Shown here: one piece after another, positions 34,950-48,571 of the stretch | Numbering within the stretch: the first letter of the stretch is position 1 | Layout: each line of letters begins with the position of its first letter | Source: Babylonia areolata | Taxonomy: Eukaryota; Mollusca; Gastropoda; Neogastropoda; Buccinidae | Assembly (NCBI RefSeq): GCF_041734735.1 | Contig: NC_134878.1 | Coordinates: 38,416,777 to 38,480,776 of the forward strand | Direction of reading: 5' to 3' | Length of the DNA: 64,000 nt | Position numbers and translations under genes: made by a program | Notes under the pieces: model-generated | The model's database searches: none | What the model was told of the DNA's origin: nothing | Seen by the model: only the letters and a program-made list of their open reading frames with translations

Positions 34950-37900
34950 TGTTTCTTTTTTTTTTTTTTTTTTTTTTTTGGCTTGCGCTCCATGCACCCC
35001 CAACCCCCCACATTTGTTTAAGTAACCAATTTTCGGTCAGGTCAGATGAATATTTGCTACGGAACCCTAAATCCCTACTACTGTCACGGGGGTCAAATGT
35101 GGGCTAAACCACACCCCCCCACCCCTCTCGGGGAGGATTGGGGGGGTGGCCAACCCCTGGGGGAAATTAAATACCCATCAAAGGTGCCAGCCTGGACAGT
35201 ACCTGCGGCCCCTAGCAAAGGGGGAGTAAACCCTGACAAAAAACCCGGTGGGGGGCCCCTAAGGGGGTTTGGATGGCAAATTTGTCTTTTTCCCCGGGCA
35301 GTCCGGGGGGCTGCATTGGCCCCAAAACAAACACCTTGTGTTCCCTTTTAATCTATCAAAAGGTGGAGGGGGGGGACAAGCTACAGGGGCAACAGCCTGC
35401 TTTCCATTTTACATTGCCCGGGCTTATACCCCGCCATCCATCCCAAAACACCTTGCACAAACGGAGAGGAACTCCCGTTTGCTACTACACCAGCTAGAAC
35501 AACAGTAAAGAACATTTATAGTTAAAATTAGCGCAAAATGGGTGAGCCGACGCCAGGGGTTTCTTTGACGGGGGGAGGGACCCTCGCCCCCCACGCAGCA
35601 CCGCCCCCCCAAGCTGGCCCCCCCCCAGCCAGTTGGTGTGCCCCTGCCACAACCCCCTTTTCAGGGGTGTATAAAGATTAGGAATATCCACAGGCGGTCG
35701 TTAAATTTTCCCACACCAGGCAAAAAGAAAACTTAAGAAACGGTCAAACAATAAAAATGGGCTTTTGGGAAATTTTTTTGGGAAAAGATGCCGGGGCCTC
35801 CAAGATCGGCAAGACATCAGCGACGCCAAAAGCCCGCATAAACGCGGCTGAAAGATAAAGGGGTGGACATTGCCATCTGCGGGAAAATAGGTGGCTGACT
35901 CGGGAAAAAAAGGGGGGGACTACACCTTTTTTGGAAAGGAAAGAGCTCTGATGCCCAAGAGATACGGAGTGGTTTTGCTCGGGAACAGCCGTGAACATGA
36001 TAAAACCAGGAGCGCATTTTAAACGACTAAAACCCCCCTCAAACCCCCCGAAGGCTATGCACTTTTGTCAGCGCTTTGCCAAACTGTCCGCCCCCAAAAG
36101 CCGGGATAGTTCTCAAAATCTCGCATAACCCATAAAAAACCCCCCGGACGAACAATTGTTTTTGGGGCGACTTAAATGCCGAGGGGTGGAAAAACGATTC
36201 TTCCCCTCCTGTTGGGTCCTTTGGGGGGGGGAAAATAACGAGAAGGGGACAGCGCACTTATTTTTGTACCTGCCATAACTGTGATCGCCAACCCCCTTTT
36301 CAAGTAAACCCCCAACAAAAATCTCCTAAGGCCCCCGGCTAAAACCACTGGCACCAACGGGATTGATCCTAAAAGACAGTGCCATCAAAAACCTTCTCCC
36401 CACTCCTCTTCCCACAGCGCAGCTGCAACACAGCCCCCCATTTTGGGTATTGCAAATCAGATGAAACCAAAGAAGTTCCATGCTCAAAGAAAAAAGGGGA
36501 ACTCTCAAAATGACCAAAAGATGTCTCACCAGACCTTGGGGAACATTTCGCGGGGCCTTGAAGAGAATTCGTGTATTCAGCCCAAGATTGCCAAGAAAGA
36601 TGGGAATCGTACGGGCCCCAGCACCGCAATGCATGGCCCCTTTTTGGGAAGGAAAACCAAAGTCCCACAACGGTTTGAGGCCAAATTTCGGGAAAATGAC
36701 CCCATTTATTGGGGCCCCAAACGCGTTTGCATCCCCGACAAAAAGGGTCACCCGGAGAAAACCGCAATCCTCGGGCCACCGGGAAAAGGTTCATTTCCCC
36801 CAGGCGATTCAAATGGTAGGACAAGCTCACGAAAATACAGAATGTGCGGAAGAGGCAACACCGGGGGATGATGGGGTATCAAGAAGGCACGGGGACCAAC
36901 ACAGAGAAGATGACCCCCTAAAACCCCACGGGGAAGAAATAACAACCCTAGCCACAGATGGAGAGAGGGAAACCCCTACTCGCCTTACTCCCAAAAACGG
37001 TTCCAACCAGCCCTCGTCCATCAAGTGATGCCAGTCATGGAAAACTTGACGCACGCCAACTAGGACAACGCAGAAAGGGGCCCATTAACACCTACATCGG
37101 GAAAAGGCACCGGGCATGAGGGGATTCCCCGCCCTCAAAAAAACATGCGGGGCTATTTCTGCACCTTGCACACGTCCTTTGTCAGTGCTGGAAGAGGGGG
37201 CGTACCCAAACTAAGGGACGCCAAGATTATCACCCTCTACAAAAAAAAGGGGGAAAAGGGCATTGCAAAACTACGAGGCTTCACTTCTCAGCATTGTAGG
37301 CAAAGTCTACCCCGGGTCCTCCCCAATTTTCCCCGCAGAAACTCCGAAGGTTTACCCGGAAACACGGCGGTTTTCGGCAGAAAGATCCCGGGAACAGATC
37401 TTCTCCCTTCGCCAAAACCCGGAGAATGCAGGAGCAAGGATCCCCCTTTTGTTTATTCATTAAAACCCCCAAGGGCCTTTTCCTATCGCAAAGGGAAAGG
37501 CTTTTTAGGGGTCTTTGAAAGTTGGGTGTCCCCCCAAAAGCCAGCTTGATTGGGGCCTTCCCCTCCAACAGAAAAGGCTGCAGTTTATTTGGTAACTCCC
37601 AACCCTTTTGGTTTCAAACAAGGTGGTCCTCGCCCCACCCCTTTGGAAAACTTTTTTGTCTTTTTTGAGACGGGATTTGGGCCCCGCGCAAAGGGGTTAC
37701 TGCACCAATCAGATGGCAGGCTTTCCCAAACTGCCGCCCCAAAGGGAAGGGGCAAAAGTCCCAACCCCATCAGAGACATGCCTTTTTTGTGGCCGCATTT
37801 GAACACCCCGGGGCTTTCAGCACTAATGGACGCTTCTCCGGCCCGCAAAGTTTTTGGGGCCTCAGTCAAGAAAACAAATGCCCCCGGCCCAAGACACCCA

Positions 37901-38590
37901 CCTCCCCACCACACCATTTATGCTATAGTTTAAGCCACCCCAACACTTACCTTGGGCACCATCACTGACACCTCTCCCTGGGCCCAAGATCGACAAAGGG
38001 GGGAAGGCACCAACGTACCCGCCCACCAAAGGTGGGGGCAAATCCCCAAGGCCATGAAGACAAGGATGGCTGTTTACAAACCCCCTCCTCAGCACCTTGG
38101 GTTTGGGGTGAGGGGGGACCACACTTCATCAGGAAAAAGGTCATACCCTTCCACCTGAAAGCCTCGGCCATATCGGGATCCCCGGCAAGACAAAGGGGAC
38201 AAAAAATGAATCCTGACTCGCGGGGCCTCCGACCCCGTAACCTGCTGAGACAGCGTCAGCTGCGCGGGGGCCACATTTGCTGAATGGGAAATGGGCGATC
38301 CCAAAAGACATCCTTTATGGAGAGCTGCCCGGGGCAAGAAAGCATCGGCCACCCCAGCTGGGGTCAAAGCGTTTGCAAAGTACATAAGGGATTGAGATCA
38401 AAAGGTCCTGGGGGGGCCTTGCGTACCCAACAGATGGAACACCCTTTAGAATTGGTGAGGACAAACTGTCAGGCTGACAAAAAAAAGCTGCAGAAAAGGG
38501 GGCGGCAGGCGACCGCACCAGCCTTACAAATTTTTGATCGCTGCGAAAAAAAGCTCCTCTCGATCAGTCTCCGTCACAGGTGACGCTGCT
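34950..38590 (+). mobile_element. LINE with AP endonuclease and RT, heavily frame-broken
   Basis: Plus-strand pieces in many frames follow the order of a known LINE type. Endonuclease pieces lie at about 35.77-36.45 kb (KIGKTSATPKARI, a degraded NTFFQ...HPRSKHWHQLD-like block near 36290-36360). RT linker pieces are at 36.44-37.0 kb. RT pieces at 37.14-37.55 kb include LRDAKIITLYKKKGEKG, LSIVGKVYP and AERSREQIFSL. A C-terminal end lies at 38.3-38.58 kb. The frame changes every few tens of bases and homopolymers are long, so many breaks are probably sequence errors rather than decay. The left limit is uncertain, after a T run at 34960-34980. It lies in STK11 intron 4, antisense to the gene. Confidence 0.65.
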
Positions 38591-38904
38591 TGGTCAACAG
38601 CAGCCCAATTAAATTAGGGCGTATCTTATCCCGGGGAGCCCGACCCCAAGGAAGTTTAACCTTTTTTTCTGTGAAATTTTAAAATATTTTAAATTTTCAA
38701 TTTCTCGAATTTAAAATGCATCTTTTAAAAGCAAAAATTTTTTTTTATGTTTGCTTAACGACCCTTTGAGTGACATATTTTGAAGGTCCCTCTTTCCATT
38801 GCCCAAAAAAAAAAAAGCTTGTCATCTATATACACTAAAAACTACGTAGTTCCAATTTGGGGGAAATTTTTGGGTGAAATTCACCAAGAGCATTACTTTT
38901 AATT
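38591..38904. other. AT-rich spacer
   Basis: No feature beyond A and T runs. Confidence 0.5.
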
Positions 38905-40716
38905 TTCATTCCTTCCTTCTTTCCCCGCCCCGGTTGGGGGTAGAGGGGAAAATGAGGGACGTTCGTAGCAGACGAGCCATCCGGTTCTTTTTTCGCCTTC
39001 GTATCAGGTAGTCATCCTTTTGGTCCATTCCTTTTGTTGTCCCCCAGCATTTTGGCTTGCCCCCCTCTTCGCCTACCACCCTCAGCGTTCCCTGTAAATG
39101 TCTTTTGCATGAATTGGGGGTCACAGCCCAACTGAATTTTTTCCCTTTTACCCCTGCTAAAGTGGTTCCGTGGGCCCGCTGCATAGTTATTTTGGTTTTT
39201 ACAAAAGTCATTGGTCTTTCTGCCTTCCTGGTTCCCAAACAAAAGTCTGAAGTTTTGTCTCAAACTCTGGATTTCCCAGTACTTGCGTTAAATCAAAATT
39301 TTTCATCCATGCAGCGTTTTGGTAGCACCAGGGACGGACAGTTGACTTTTTTGGAAAATGTCTCCTTTCTCTTCCCAAATCTTGCGAGCTTACCATTGCT
39401 GTGTTCGATCATTCCTAATTTTTTTTCAGTTGTTAGCACCGCGTTTTTTGAGGGGGGACCGAATATTTGAAAGCATCCACTTCTTCAAGTTTTTGCCTCA
39501 TGAAGATTTGGCTTGGGGGTTGGTGGGTGTTTTCCAAAACTTTGCTTTTTTTCGGGGGCCACTTCCATTCCCCATACCTGCTCTTCCCCTTTTAGTTCTT
39601 GGTGGGTTTTTGTTTTTTTGTTGCTCCCCTATGCTATTCATCTGCAATCTCAAAGGGTTTAAATTTTTCCTTCTATGGAAATGGAGGTGGAAGTCTGGAG
39701 GGGTTTTTTGCTAGTTTTTTTTGGAAAAGGTTGAATGACGGGGGGAGGGGACCCTGACGGACACCAAGTGGCTTAAAGTAATTTTCCCCATTTTGGGTTT
39801 TTGGGGGGGAGGATGCCGGGTGGATGTCTTGTACAGCGACTTGGGTGGGGCCCCCTCAGCCAAAATGAGTACCGCCCCGTCCATCGCACACCCCCGTCAA
39901 AGGGTTTTTTGAAATCTAGAGGGTGGAACGGGCTTTTGATGTTTCAGGTGTTTTTTCCTCGAACGGGAGGGGAAAACTGTTTAGTGCTTCTGCCCGCTTG
40001 AAACCGGGGGTTCCCTGCCAGGTTTTTTCACCTTTTTTGAGCGGTTTGAATACCCAAGCATATTTTGCTCGTGTGGCTAATAAGAGATTGTCGTAAATTC
40101 TGGCATGGGGGAGATTCCCCTTTTTTGGGTTGGGGGTGGGGGGAGGGACCCAGTCCCTTTGAGGGCCACTTTTTGTTCCCAATCTTTGACAGATTGCGTT
40201 ACAATTGGCCAGCTCATTTCCCCCCGGTTTGAGCAGCTCTGCCCGGAAGTTGTTGTCCAGGGGACTTTCCCCCGGGGGGAAATCGACACCTTCCCACTTC
40301 TTCCCACACTGGCAGGGGTGAAGGTTCCTTGATGGTGTTATGTCTCTGTCAATCAAAACTGTCATCTGGTTGTATGGGATAGTTGTATAATTCTTGACAG
40401 TATTGTGTCCATCTGTTCAGACAGCGGAGCTTTCTGTCAGTAGCTCGCCTGAGGTATCCTCAATGACAGACGATTTGTTCTGCTGCGTCTTGGTGAGTTT
40501 CTTCAGTGTGGCATAGGCAAATTTTGGTGTTTCTCCTTCCATTCCTTTTTCGATCTTCTCACACTGGTCGTTGATCCATTGTTCTTTGGCTTCTTCCATC
40601 TTTTTTCTCACAAGTTTATTGGTTTCATGATACTGTGCGGCTTCGTTAGGGCTAGTGTTTTTCGTCTTCTTCAGGGATCTTCTCTTATCACACAGGTCAA
40701 GGATGTCGTTAGAGAT
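38905..40716 (-). mobile_element. LINE of a second endonuclease-RT family, frame-broken
   Basis: The clean part at 40417-40716 encodes a linker NEAAQYHETNKLVRKKMEEA, KEQWINDQCEKIEKGMEGET, YATLKKLTKTQQNKSSV and SGELLTESS. In the lower-quality part, at 39916-40365, pieces resembling the pre-RT block (FRAELLKPGGNEL) and KKGNL follow. At 38906-39238 come C-terminal pieces (LQGTLRVVGEEGGKPKCW). The 5' endonuclease is absent. Same strand as STK11, intron 4. Confidence 0.65.
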
Positions 40717-42698
40717 CCATATATTCTAATTATATATGGAGGTAAAACAAAAGGACTCACTTTGTGAAATGTTGAGTTGTTGAATAATGACTTAAATTAT
40801 TACATGTTAATAATATTTTGAGAATACTTCCGCAAAGAAACTCACAAGCACTCAACATGGAAAACAAACAATAAGAAGCCAATTAGCTTCAGTCTCCTCT
40901 TCATCAGAATTATCAGAATTATCTTCTAAATAATTGTCCAAGTTTTCGTCATCACTGTCTGCATCATTCATAATTTGCAAAAACATGTAAAAAGGACTTC
41001 TGAGTCTGAGACTGTCTTGGCAAAGCCTTTTTGAAGATGGCTGGTTTCAATACTCAGGAGAAAAAAAACAATTTTACAAGAACTGTATGACTAAGTAAGT
41101 TTGAAAAGAGTGGGAAGAAAATCACTTTTATGAACCTTTAATGTGCCTATCGTCATCAGTCAGTGGTTCTCCACCTTCTAAAATAAATGCACAAATGTTT
41201 GATCAAATTCCTCCATTAAATCTAATGGAGATAGGCATCACAGAAGGCTCTAAAAGCTCCTTTATTTAATGGACGAGGTGGTCATTTGATTAAAACTGAT
41301 TTTTTCTCCAAGATTTCCAATCTTATTATCTTTCATTTTGTGGTGAATTTACTCTGAACTTAAACCAAGGTAACTCTCAGTTTTCATCTTCACTTCAGCG
41401 TTTGCTTCTTCACTTCAGATTTGCTCTCTACAGAATGAAAGTAGAAAAGCCCGTAATTGTTATCTATAAGTAAATTTCACTTTTTTTTTTTTTTTTTAAA
41501 GTTTTTTTTCAAAATAAAAGGATTTGTTAATTTTTACACCCAAAAGCAAAAAAATACACTTTAAAATGATGTAATCTATTTTTGTCATTAAAAAAAATAA
41601 ACAAGGGTTTACAGACAAAGCTTCTTTTAAATTTTAAACGTCACAGCTTATGCAAAATAAAGATCTATGTTTTTCTCTTTTAAATTTTTTAAAGCAATTG
41701 GTTACTTGCGTTTCAAAGTGCAAACAAAACCCCAAGTTAAAATTAATGTGTTTGTCACTGTCTAAAAATTTTTTTTTTATTTCATTTTAAAAACTGGTAA
41801 GCAATAAAAACTTTTCAAACATTAAAAGGGATGGTAACTAAAGGTTAGGTTTTCTTTGTCTGATGCAAACAGTGTATATTCCTCCCTGGAAATAAATTGA
41901 TTTTTACAAGAAGAATGAACAACTGTAAAAAATGACCAACCCCCCTTTGAACAAAAAAAAAATACATATAACAGACAGAGAGAAAGAGAAGAGAGAGACT
42001 AGAACCACACACACACATACACCACCCATATTTAAGTTTATATCATTCTACACGTCTGAGTTTACGTTTTCGCACTGCAAATATCTGCAGGGCAACCTCC
42101 CATTTGGGGGTTTTGTTTTAAGGGAATTAATCTTTAGATGTTTAAAAAAAATAAAACGGGGACATTTTTGTCACTCACTCATGCCCAGTGCCTATTTTTA
42201 CATCAAACCATTCTAAATATCATGTAAACATCTTGGAAGGGTTTTTACAATTGACAAATACTGAACAGAAACACAACTTTCCTGGGTTTTGATAAAAAAA
42301 ATAATTTAATAAAAAATAATAAATTGCCAAATTTTTTGCAAGTGTTTTGAAAATCTTAAAAGCCCAGTTTTGCGGGAATTCCCCTAAATTTTACAGTTTT
42401 GTCATTCCAGTGCATAATTTAGTTCAAAGATCAAACCCCCCGTTTAATTTAAATGGATTTGATGCCCAACCCAGGTCTGAAAATGCACAATGGTGCCAGT
42501 GCAAGTTCAGGCTAGTGCAGAGGATTTAAAAAATGCACATGTTGTTGTACTGAAGTTAAGAAGTATTCCTTTCCAAAACATTTTTAACACTTTAAAAAAA
42601 ATAATAAATAAAAAAAATTTTTTAAAATGCATGGTGATACTTGATATCACAAAAGGAGGAGTTTGTTTTATACCCCATGTTTGGTGTTTACTATACTT
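40717..42698. other. AT-rich intronic sequence
   Basis: No exon or element recognised. From about 41470 on, homopolymer runs lengthen again. Confidence 0.5.
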
Positions 42699-42838
42699 CC
42701 ATGTCAACGATGCAAAAGGCCTATGGTTTGCTTTTTTGGAAAAATTTGCGGGAAACGTGAAAAGACCCCCCTCTTATCTGGCCCCTCTTAGCCAATCAAA
42801 CGCTCAAAAACCAGCTATAAAGCGCGAATCATTTTGGC
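42699..42838. repeat. Inverted terminal repeat of DIRS element (left)
   Basis: Imperfect inverted match to 48572-48710; the left copy has extra and missing bases typical of the noisy stretch. Confidence 0.8.
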
Positions 42839-45800
42839 CATGAATGAAAATCCCCCAGGGAAAACCAGGGCGGAGACGCGGGGAGGGCGGGGGGTTTTGA
42901 TTTTGCATGGAATATATGTAAACCCCAAAAATGGAGTATAAACAAACTCCCCCTTTTGGGTTTTCATTAGTCCAGCAAATGATGCGAATTTAAAGCAAAT
43001 GGGGAGGGAAAGCCTATGGTTGTATGGGGACCCCTTGAAACTGAGAGGGTGTGTTAGCCCCCAAAAGGGAAATCCCTTGGGAAAAGTCACCCGGGTCATA
43101 CGGAAACCCCGGAGGTAAAATTTGAAAAGGGTTTTCCCCCCCGCCGAAGGCTGCCCCAAGAATGTGCGGGGTCCCGGTGTGAAAGCAGGAAGTAGCTAGG
43201 CCCGATCGTGTGTTCTGGGATTAAGCACTGAATCCTTGTGTATGAGAGTGGCTCTACGAATGATTGGGAAAACCCCAGGGGAAATATCCCTGAAAGGGAT
43301 TTTTTTCTTGAAATTCCTTTGAGGGGATGAGAAGGCCCCTCTGAGAAAAAACGCCTAGGGCGAGATATTGCAATAGTATTTGGGGCCCCGAAGGGGCAGA
43401 GATCCCTATTTCATATCTTGTGCCAGAAATCCAAAAGGTCTGCCCCTCAGGGGGGGGAAAGGGACCTCGGGGTCTTGGGTTCTAGCCAAAAACTCGGAAA
43501 GGGAAAACAAAGAGTGTAACCATTTTGTGGAATGAAAGATCTTGTGGCATACCACTAAAAAACCATGAACCATTAACGAGGGCCCGGGCCAGCAAAAGAA
43601 AAAAGGGGTCTTGAGAGGGGCGGGTAAAAGGGAATAGCCCCCAATGGCTCAAAGGGCTGTTTTCGAAGCCCGCCCCGGAACAAGCCCCGGGGGACTCTTC
43701 GGAAATTTCTAGCTTCCTTCGAGGGGGCCCCCCACCCATTTCCTAGCAGGAAATCAGTTTTCAAAAGGGACCCCCAGCGTTTGTAGTGGAAAATGGCAGA
43801 CCGTCCCCCTCTCACAGAATACAGACAGGTTGAATGAGGAGCAGTGACAAAAATTGGCCAGCTGCTGCCGAGGGAAAGTAGGGGAATGTTCGAGCTGTCC
43901 CCAATCAGCATTTTTCCATCGAAGTAACAAATCTCCTTTTCCCCCTCCCCCCGGGTTTTGGAGACTAGGAGGGGAGGTCGAGGAGGACCCCCCTTTGGTC
44001 ACGCGGCGGACACAAGGCTGAGAGGGGGGGAAGACTTCTTTGGGGGCTGACAGACCCCCCGCCACACCCACGCGGCAGGTGGGATTTGGGATTGGGTGAG
44101 AATCCCCGCGGGTCCCTCAGCAAAAAGGGGTTTTGGGTTTCCCACCCCCGGGGTGGAACATGGTCAGGGAAAAGGACCGGAAACCGGTGGGTGGCCTTTG
44201 GCGCAATGGGGATCATCGCGGGCGTTCCCCCTGGCTTTCCCGTATCCCTTGGAGGGGGTTGGGAAAAGGGAGGAAAACGCGTGGGAAAATCAGACTGCTC
44301 CAGTCTAGGAGAAGGCGTCCATTCCCCATGTTCTGGGTGGGCGACTGGAGAGATAAGTGGGAAAGTCTCTGCTGAACCTTGTCGCAAGAGGCCACCATGG
44401 GCCCGGGAAAACCACTGTTCCCACCTCCTTGAGGGTGTCCTTGCCCAGGGTCCCCTCGTGTGTATGAACTTTGGCCCTGGAAGCATTCCCAAAAAATTTG
44501 TTTTTCCCCTGCTATGTTCTCGCTAAAAGTGCAATGCCCTGCTGTGGCACCAACGGAGGAGAGCCTCGTCCGCAGAAGATTTTGCCGAGTCGCCCCCCCC
44601 TTTGTTCACGTAACAAGCGACTGTTTTTGTCCGTGAACAAGCGAATGGCTTGTTTGGCCCCCCGCATGAAGTGCTGGAGAGCCCTGCGAATCCCTCCAGT
44701 TCCAGAAATTGATGGGGCATAGGCGTCCCCGGGCCAAGCCCCTGCTGCAGGAGTGAGTCCATGGGGGCCCCCCACCCCAGGGAGGAGCTCTGGAAAGGGC
44801 CCACCTAAAGAGTAGGTGGGGTTGGGCACCCCCTGGTCAAAAGAGGGTGGAAAACCATCGAGTCCCCCTGGGAACACTGCCCAGACTATGGGACCCCAGG
44901 GAAAAGTGTTTTGGACCACCGTACCTGAGGCCCTCGAAAGGGCGCTTGAAACCCCCCCAGGGGGATAAGGGTGCCAGGGACCCATCATGCCCAGGGGGGA
45001 AGAAAGTGTCCGGGTGTTGGGAGAAGGCCAAGGTTGAGGGGGCCTCCCAGACGGTCCCACCGATTTGGCGTCGGGGATATCATGGACCGCTGCGAACCCC
45101 CTAAAAGTCGAAGGACTGGCTGGGACAGATCGCATTTCTCCCGGGTTTGTGATAAGCCCATTGGGGCCAGGTCAGAATTGGCTGTATGACTCTGGGAAAA
45201 AAGGCCTTGATGGGCCGAAAAAGCCCCGTTCCAGGGACACACAAAGGGCGATGGCTCCGACCCCGTGACACCAAATTTCCGCAACCCCCGGTAACAGGAA
45301 GGGGCAAGGGAAGACCCAAAAGGGGGGGCAGAGAACTGGAAACTTGTCCCTCCACACACCCCAGGTTCCGGCGGGATGCCGGTGGGGATAGGAAATAAAG
45401 CTTTTTAATCGATGGGCCGCCCCAAATTCCCCGTTGCATGGCCCGAAAACTTGTGTGTGTCCCCTCTTTAATTTCACTTGGGGGGGAATCTGTTTAGGGG
45501 GACAACCCGGGGGTCTCCCCCCCGGGGAATTTTTTAATCAGAACAACCGGGCCCTAAAAAACCGGGGGCCCGGGTCCCGGGGTTGAATACACCCCCATGA
45601 GGGTAGGGGCATATCTCTTTCTCTAAGACGCTTCCTGCTCCATCGAGCTGGGCACATAAGGAGGAGGAGTGGATCTTAGAGGGGGGCGGTCCCCCACCCA
45701 AGGGAGCATGTACCCCGACTCTAGCACCGACACATTCAGTCGTTGAGTCCCAGAGCACGCCACTGATGCGCGTGCCGGGACAAGTTTCCTACTTGGAGGG

Positions 45801-48571
45801 GCTGAACGACTGGCGGTGCTGAATCGGGGCCCAGTCATTGGGGGTGTTGCCTTCTGGCCTAGGGCATGGCCCGGACGGCTTGGACGGCCATGAGGTGGTT
45901 TGTTACCTCGCCGCTGATTCTGAGCACGCCACTTTGGCTTAGGAGGCGAGGTATATGGAGGAGCCCTGGTGGCGGGTCTCTTCAAAGGCATAGAACCCTG
46001 GCGCCCCTGGGAGGATTGGGCTAAATATGAGGCCACCTCCCGGTTTGTCTCTGCCCTGTGGCTGATAAAATGCGGCGCATACTGGCCGAAGAGGGAGTGC
46101 TGCTGTGCTGGGATGGACCGCAGAGCAGCCCTCTCCTCTACTGGAATGTTAGAGAGGCGGAGAGAACAGCATCCCGCCGCCGCTAGCACCCGTATTGAAG
46201 TGAAGGCTGGTAGCTGCGTCTGCAGCTGCCGTGAGACCAGACGCTACTCGATTGCCAAAAGTGTTTAACCTCGGGTCTGAGAAGAGGCCAGGCAGGCCAG
46301 AGGAAGGAGACTCCGTGTCCTGCTGAACTGGACGTCGTTCCCACAGCTCATTGGCTCTGTGGAGGAACGCGTCAAAGAAGGTATAAGCCGTGGACACCTC
46401 GAGGAGGCAGCGGCGGGCCAGTTTTGTCCCACTCTGCAAAAGTCTTAAGGGAAGAGTAGCTGAGGTGGGGAAGGTGGTGCACTGTGAGACCAACATCCTG
46501 TCCTGCGCGGAGGGCTCTGCTTCCCTGTAGCAGGGTGGTCCTGTGGTGTACCAGGACCACACTCCTCCCTTGGAGGGATCTTTAAGGAACTTGCCTGGGG
46601 CAAAAGCGCCCGGGGCAGAGAGTGACTCCCTGCCTGGAGGAGGGATGGAAGCAGCACCCCTGACGGTGCGGGCTGGCTTATTAAGCCACTCCTGAGCCAT
46701 TTCTGGCACTCTGAGTCGCCTTGTGGTTCTGGAGTTAGAGTCACCTGACCGTAGGAGGGTTAAGGGTGACAAAGTTGCCTGAGGGACTGATTCAGCATGT
46801 GTGACCCTATTGGGGAGGGTCAGTTCGAGCTCGGCAAAGTCCGAGTTTGGTTCAGGCTGGTCCCTAGGGAGGCGTGGGCTCCATCTGTCGCACTGGGATG
46901 GGGGCGAAGAGTGCTCATCTGCTTGTTCGTCCTCATCCGAAGACAGGGGCTGTCCTTCTTGTTCACAGTCCATCCCCTGCTGGGTGCCATCCCAAGTGGA
47001 TGTACCCACGGGGGCGTCCTGTGGGCTGTGGTCAGCCCAGCGGATGAGCTGGGGCGATCCCGAGCAGGGACCCTGGTCTCCTCTGTTATGTCCTTGACAC
47101 CTGAAGAGGGTGGGGAGTGTGTGGACCGTAGGTCCAACCATGCTTGGGATGGTGGGTGCCACACCTTCTCAGAGAGAGCGTCTCTGGACGCCAGAGGGGA
47201 CCCACGAGTGCTGTGAGGGGACGAACACCCACTCATCTCCTTTTAGGACCTAGGGCTGGGTAGTGGGACCAGCAGGCTCCCACGGGCTGAGCGGGGTCCC
47301 TCAGCTGCCGTCGGTCCTGAAAAGGAAGCCGTAGTGACCGTGGCGGTCACCTGCGTGCTGACAGAGGACCGATTCGAGGCTGTAGTGTTAACACTGGTCG
47401 AGGAGCTCGACCTGCCCAACGAAGAGTCAATCCCTCTTGTCGGGGCTGTGTGTGTCACTCTGTGGTCTGTGCTGGGTTGGGTCCGGTGGGGAGCGGACCA
47501 GGGGTTAGTCCCTGGTCCTCCCGGGAACCCAGCATGCACCATAGGTGCACCCCAGTACGGGTAGAATGGGGGATACCACCCGTGGGCACCAGCCATCCCG
47601 TGACCCCAGCCCCAAGGGTCACTGGTGCCTTGACCTCGTTGAAGGGAAAAACCTGGCCAAGTCGGAGGGAGGTCAGGTCCGACTTGGGTGTCAGACAGGC
47701 CGAAAGGCCGGCGGTCTGACTGCCCGGAACCGCCTGACACGCGCGGGACTCCCCCAGCAGGGGAGACCGGCCGGATAGCGGGGAGACCTGCAGAGCAGGT
47801 TGCCACGCGCCCAGAATCCCCTCCCGTGGGGAGACTGGGGTGGCTTGGCCCAGGGTGGGCTAAGTGGAGGTCCCCCCCCAGAACCAACTGTTTTTCTCCC
47901 CCAGGAGGAGGTGGGGGAGGGGGGTCGACCGAGAAGGGAGGAGGGGAAACAGCACTGGGGCCCCTGAGGGCCGTCTCCGTGTGGGGACCCGGGTAACGGC
48001 GGGGGGCGGCCTCCCCTTGGGAGTCCGCACCCAGCCGCGAGTTCCCACCACCAAGAGAGGACGTGCTACTCCCCCTTCCACCCGCCTCGCGCTGGGACAC
48101 TTCGGGAGGTGACGCTCGAATCCCTTTCCCCCTGGTCCCCTTCATGACCGTTTTATCGGGACGAGCGTCCCCTCCGCGATCAGCGTCTGCAGACGCATCG
48201 CCGCGGTCCCTATCGGGAGAAATCATGAGCTCCGGGCCTGGGAGAGTCTCTTGGCGAGTATCTCTGCCAGCATCATGATCCCTGCCTTCGTAGGATGGCA
48301 AACGAGGCATGGTACCGCGCGTAAGCACCCAGCGAGCAATACGATCCCCAACAGAGAAAGGAAAGACAGGATCGACTCAGAGGTAGAAAAATACGAAGAA
48401 ATCGAGGGGGCCGAGTCGAAACGAGTACACAGAATGTAAGCACAATACACATGCAAGCCGCATACAACAAAATAAGGCCAAATGAAAACGCTTAATAGCC
48501 AAAAAAAGCGTTAGACGAGACAGAGCGAAAACCTGACAAGATGGCGTGGAGAGCCTTGGCCAAAGGAATGA

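Noticed and set aside
35046-35691. Proline/glycine-rich frames in the 35-kb region as novel genes
   Set aside because: They lie in noisy sequence within or next to the LINE and have no coherent domain.
46797-48112. Plus-strand frames of 60-139 codons across 46.8-48.1 kb
   Set aside because: Shadows of the DIRS gag region on the minus strand in GC-rich sequence.
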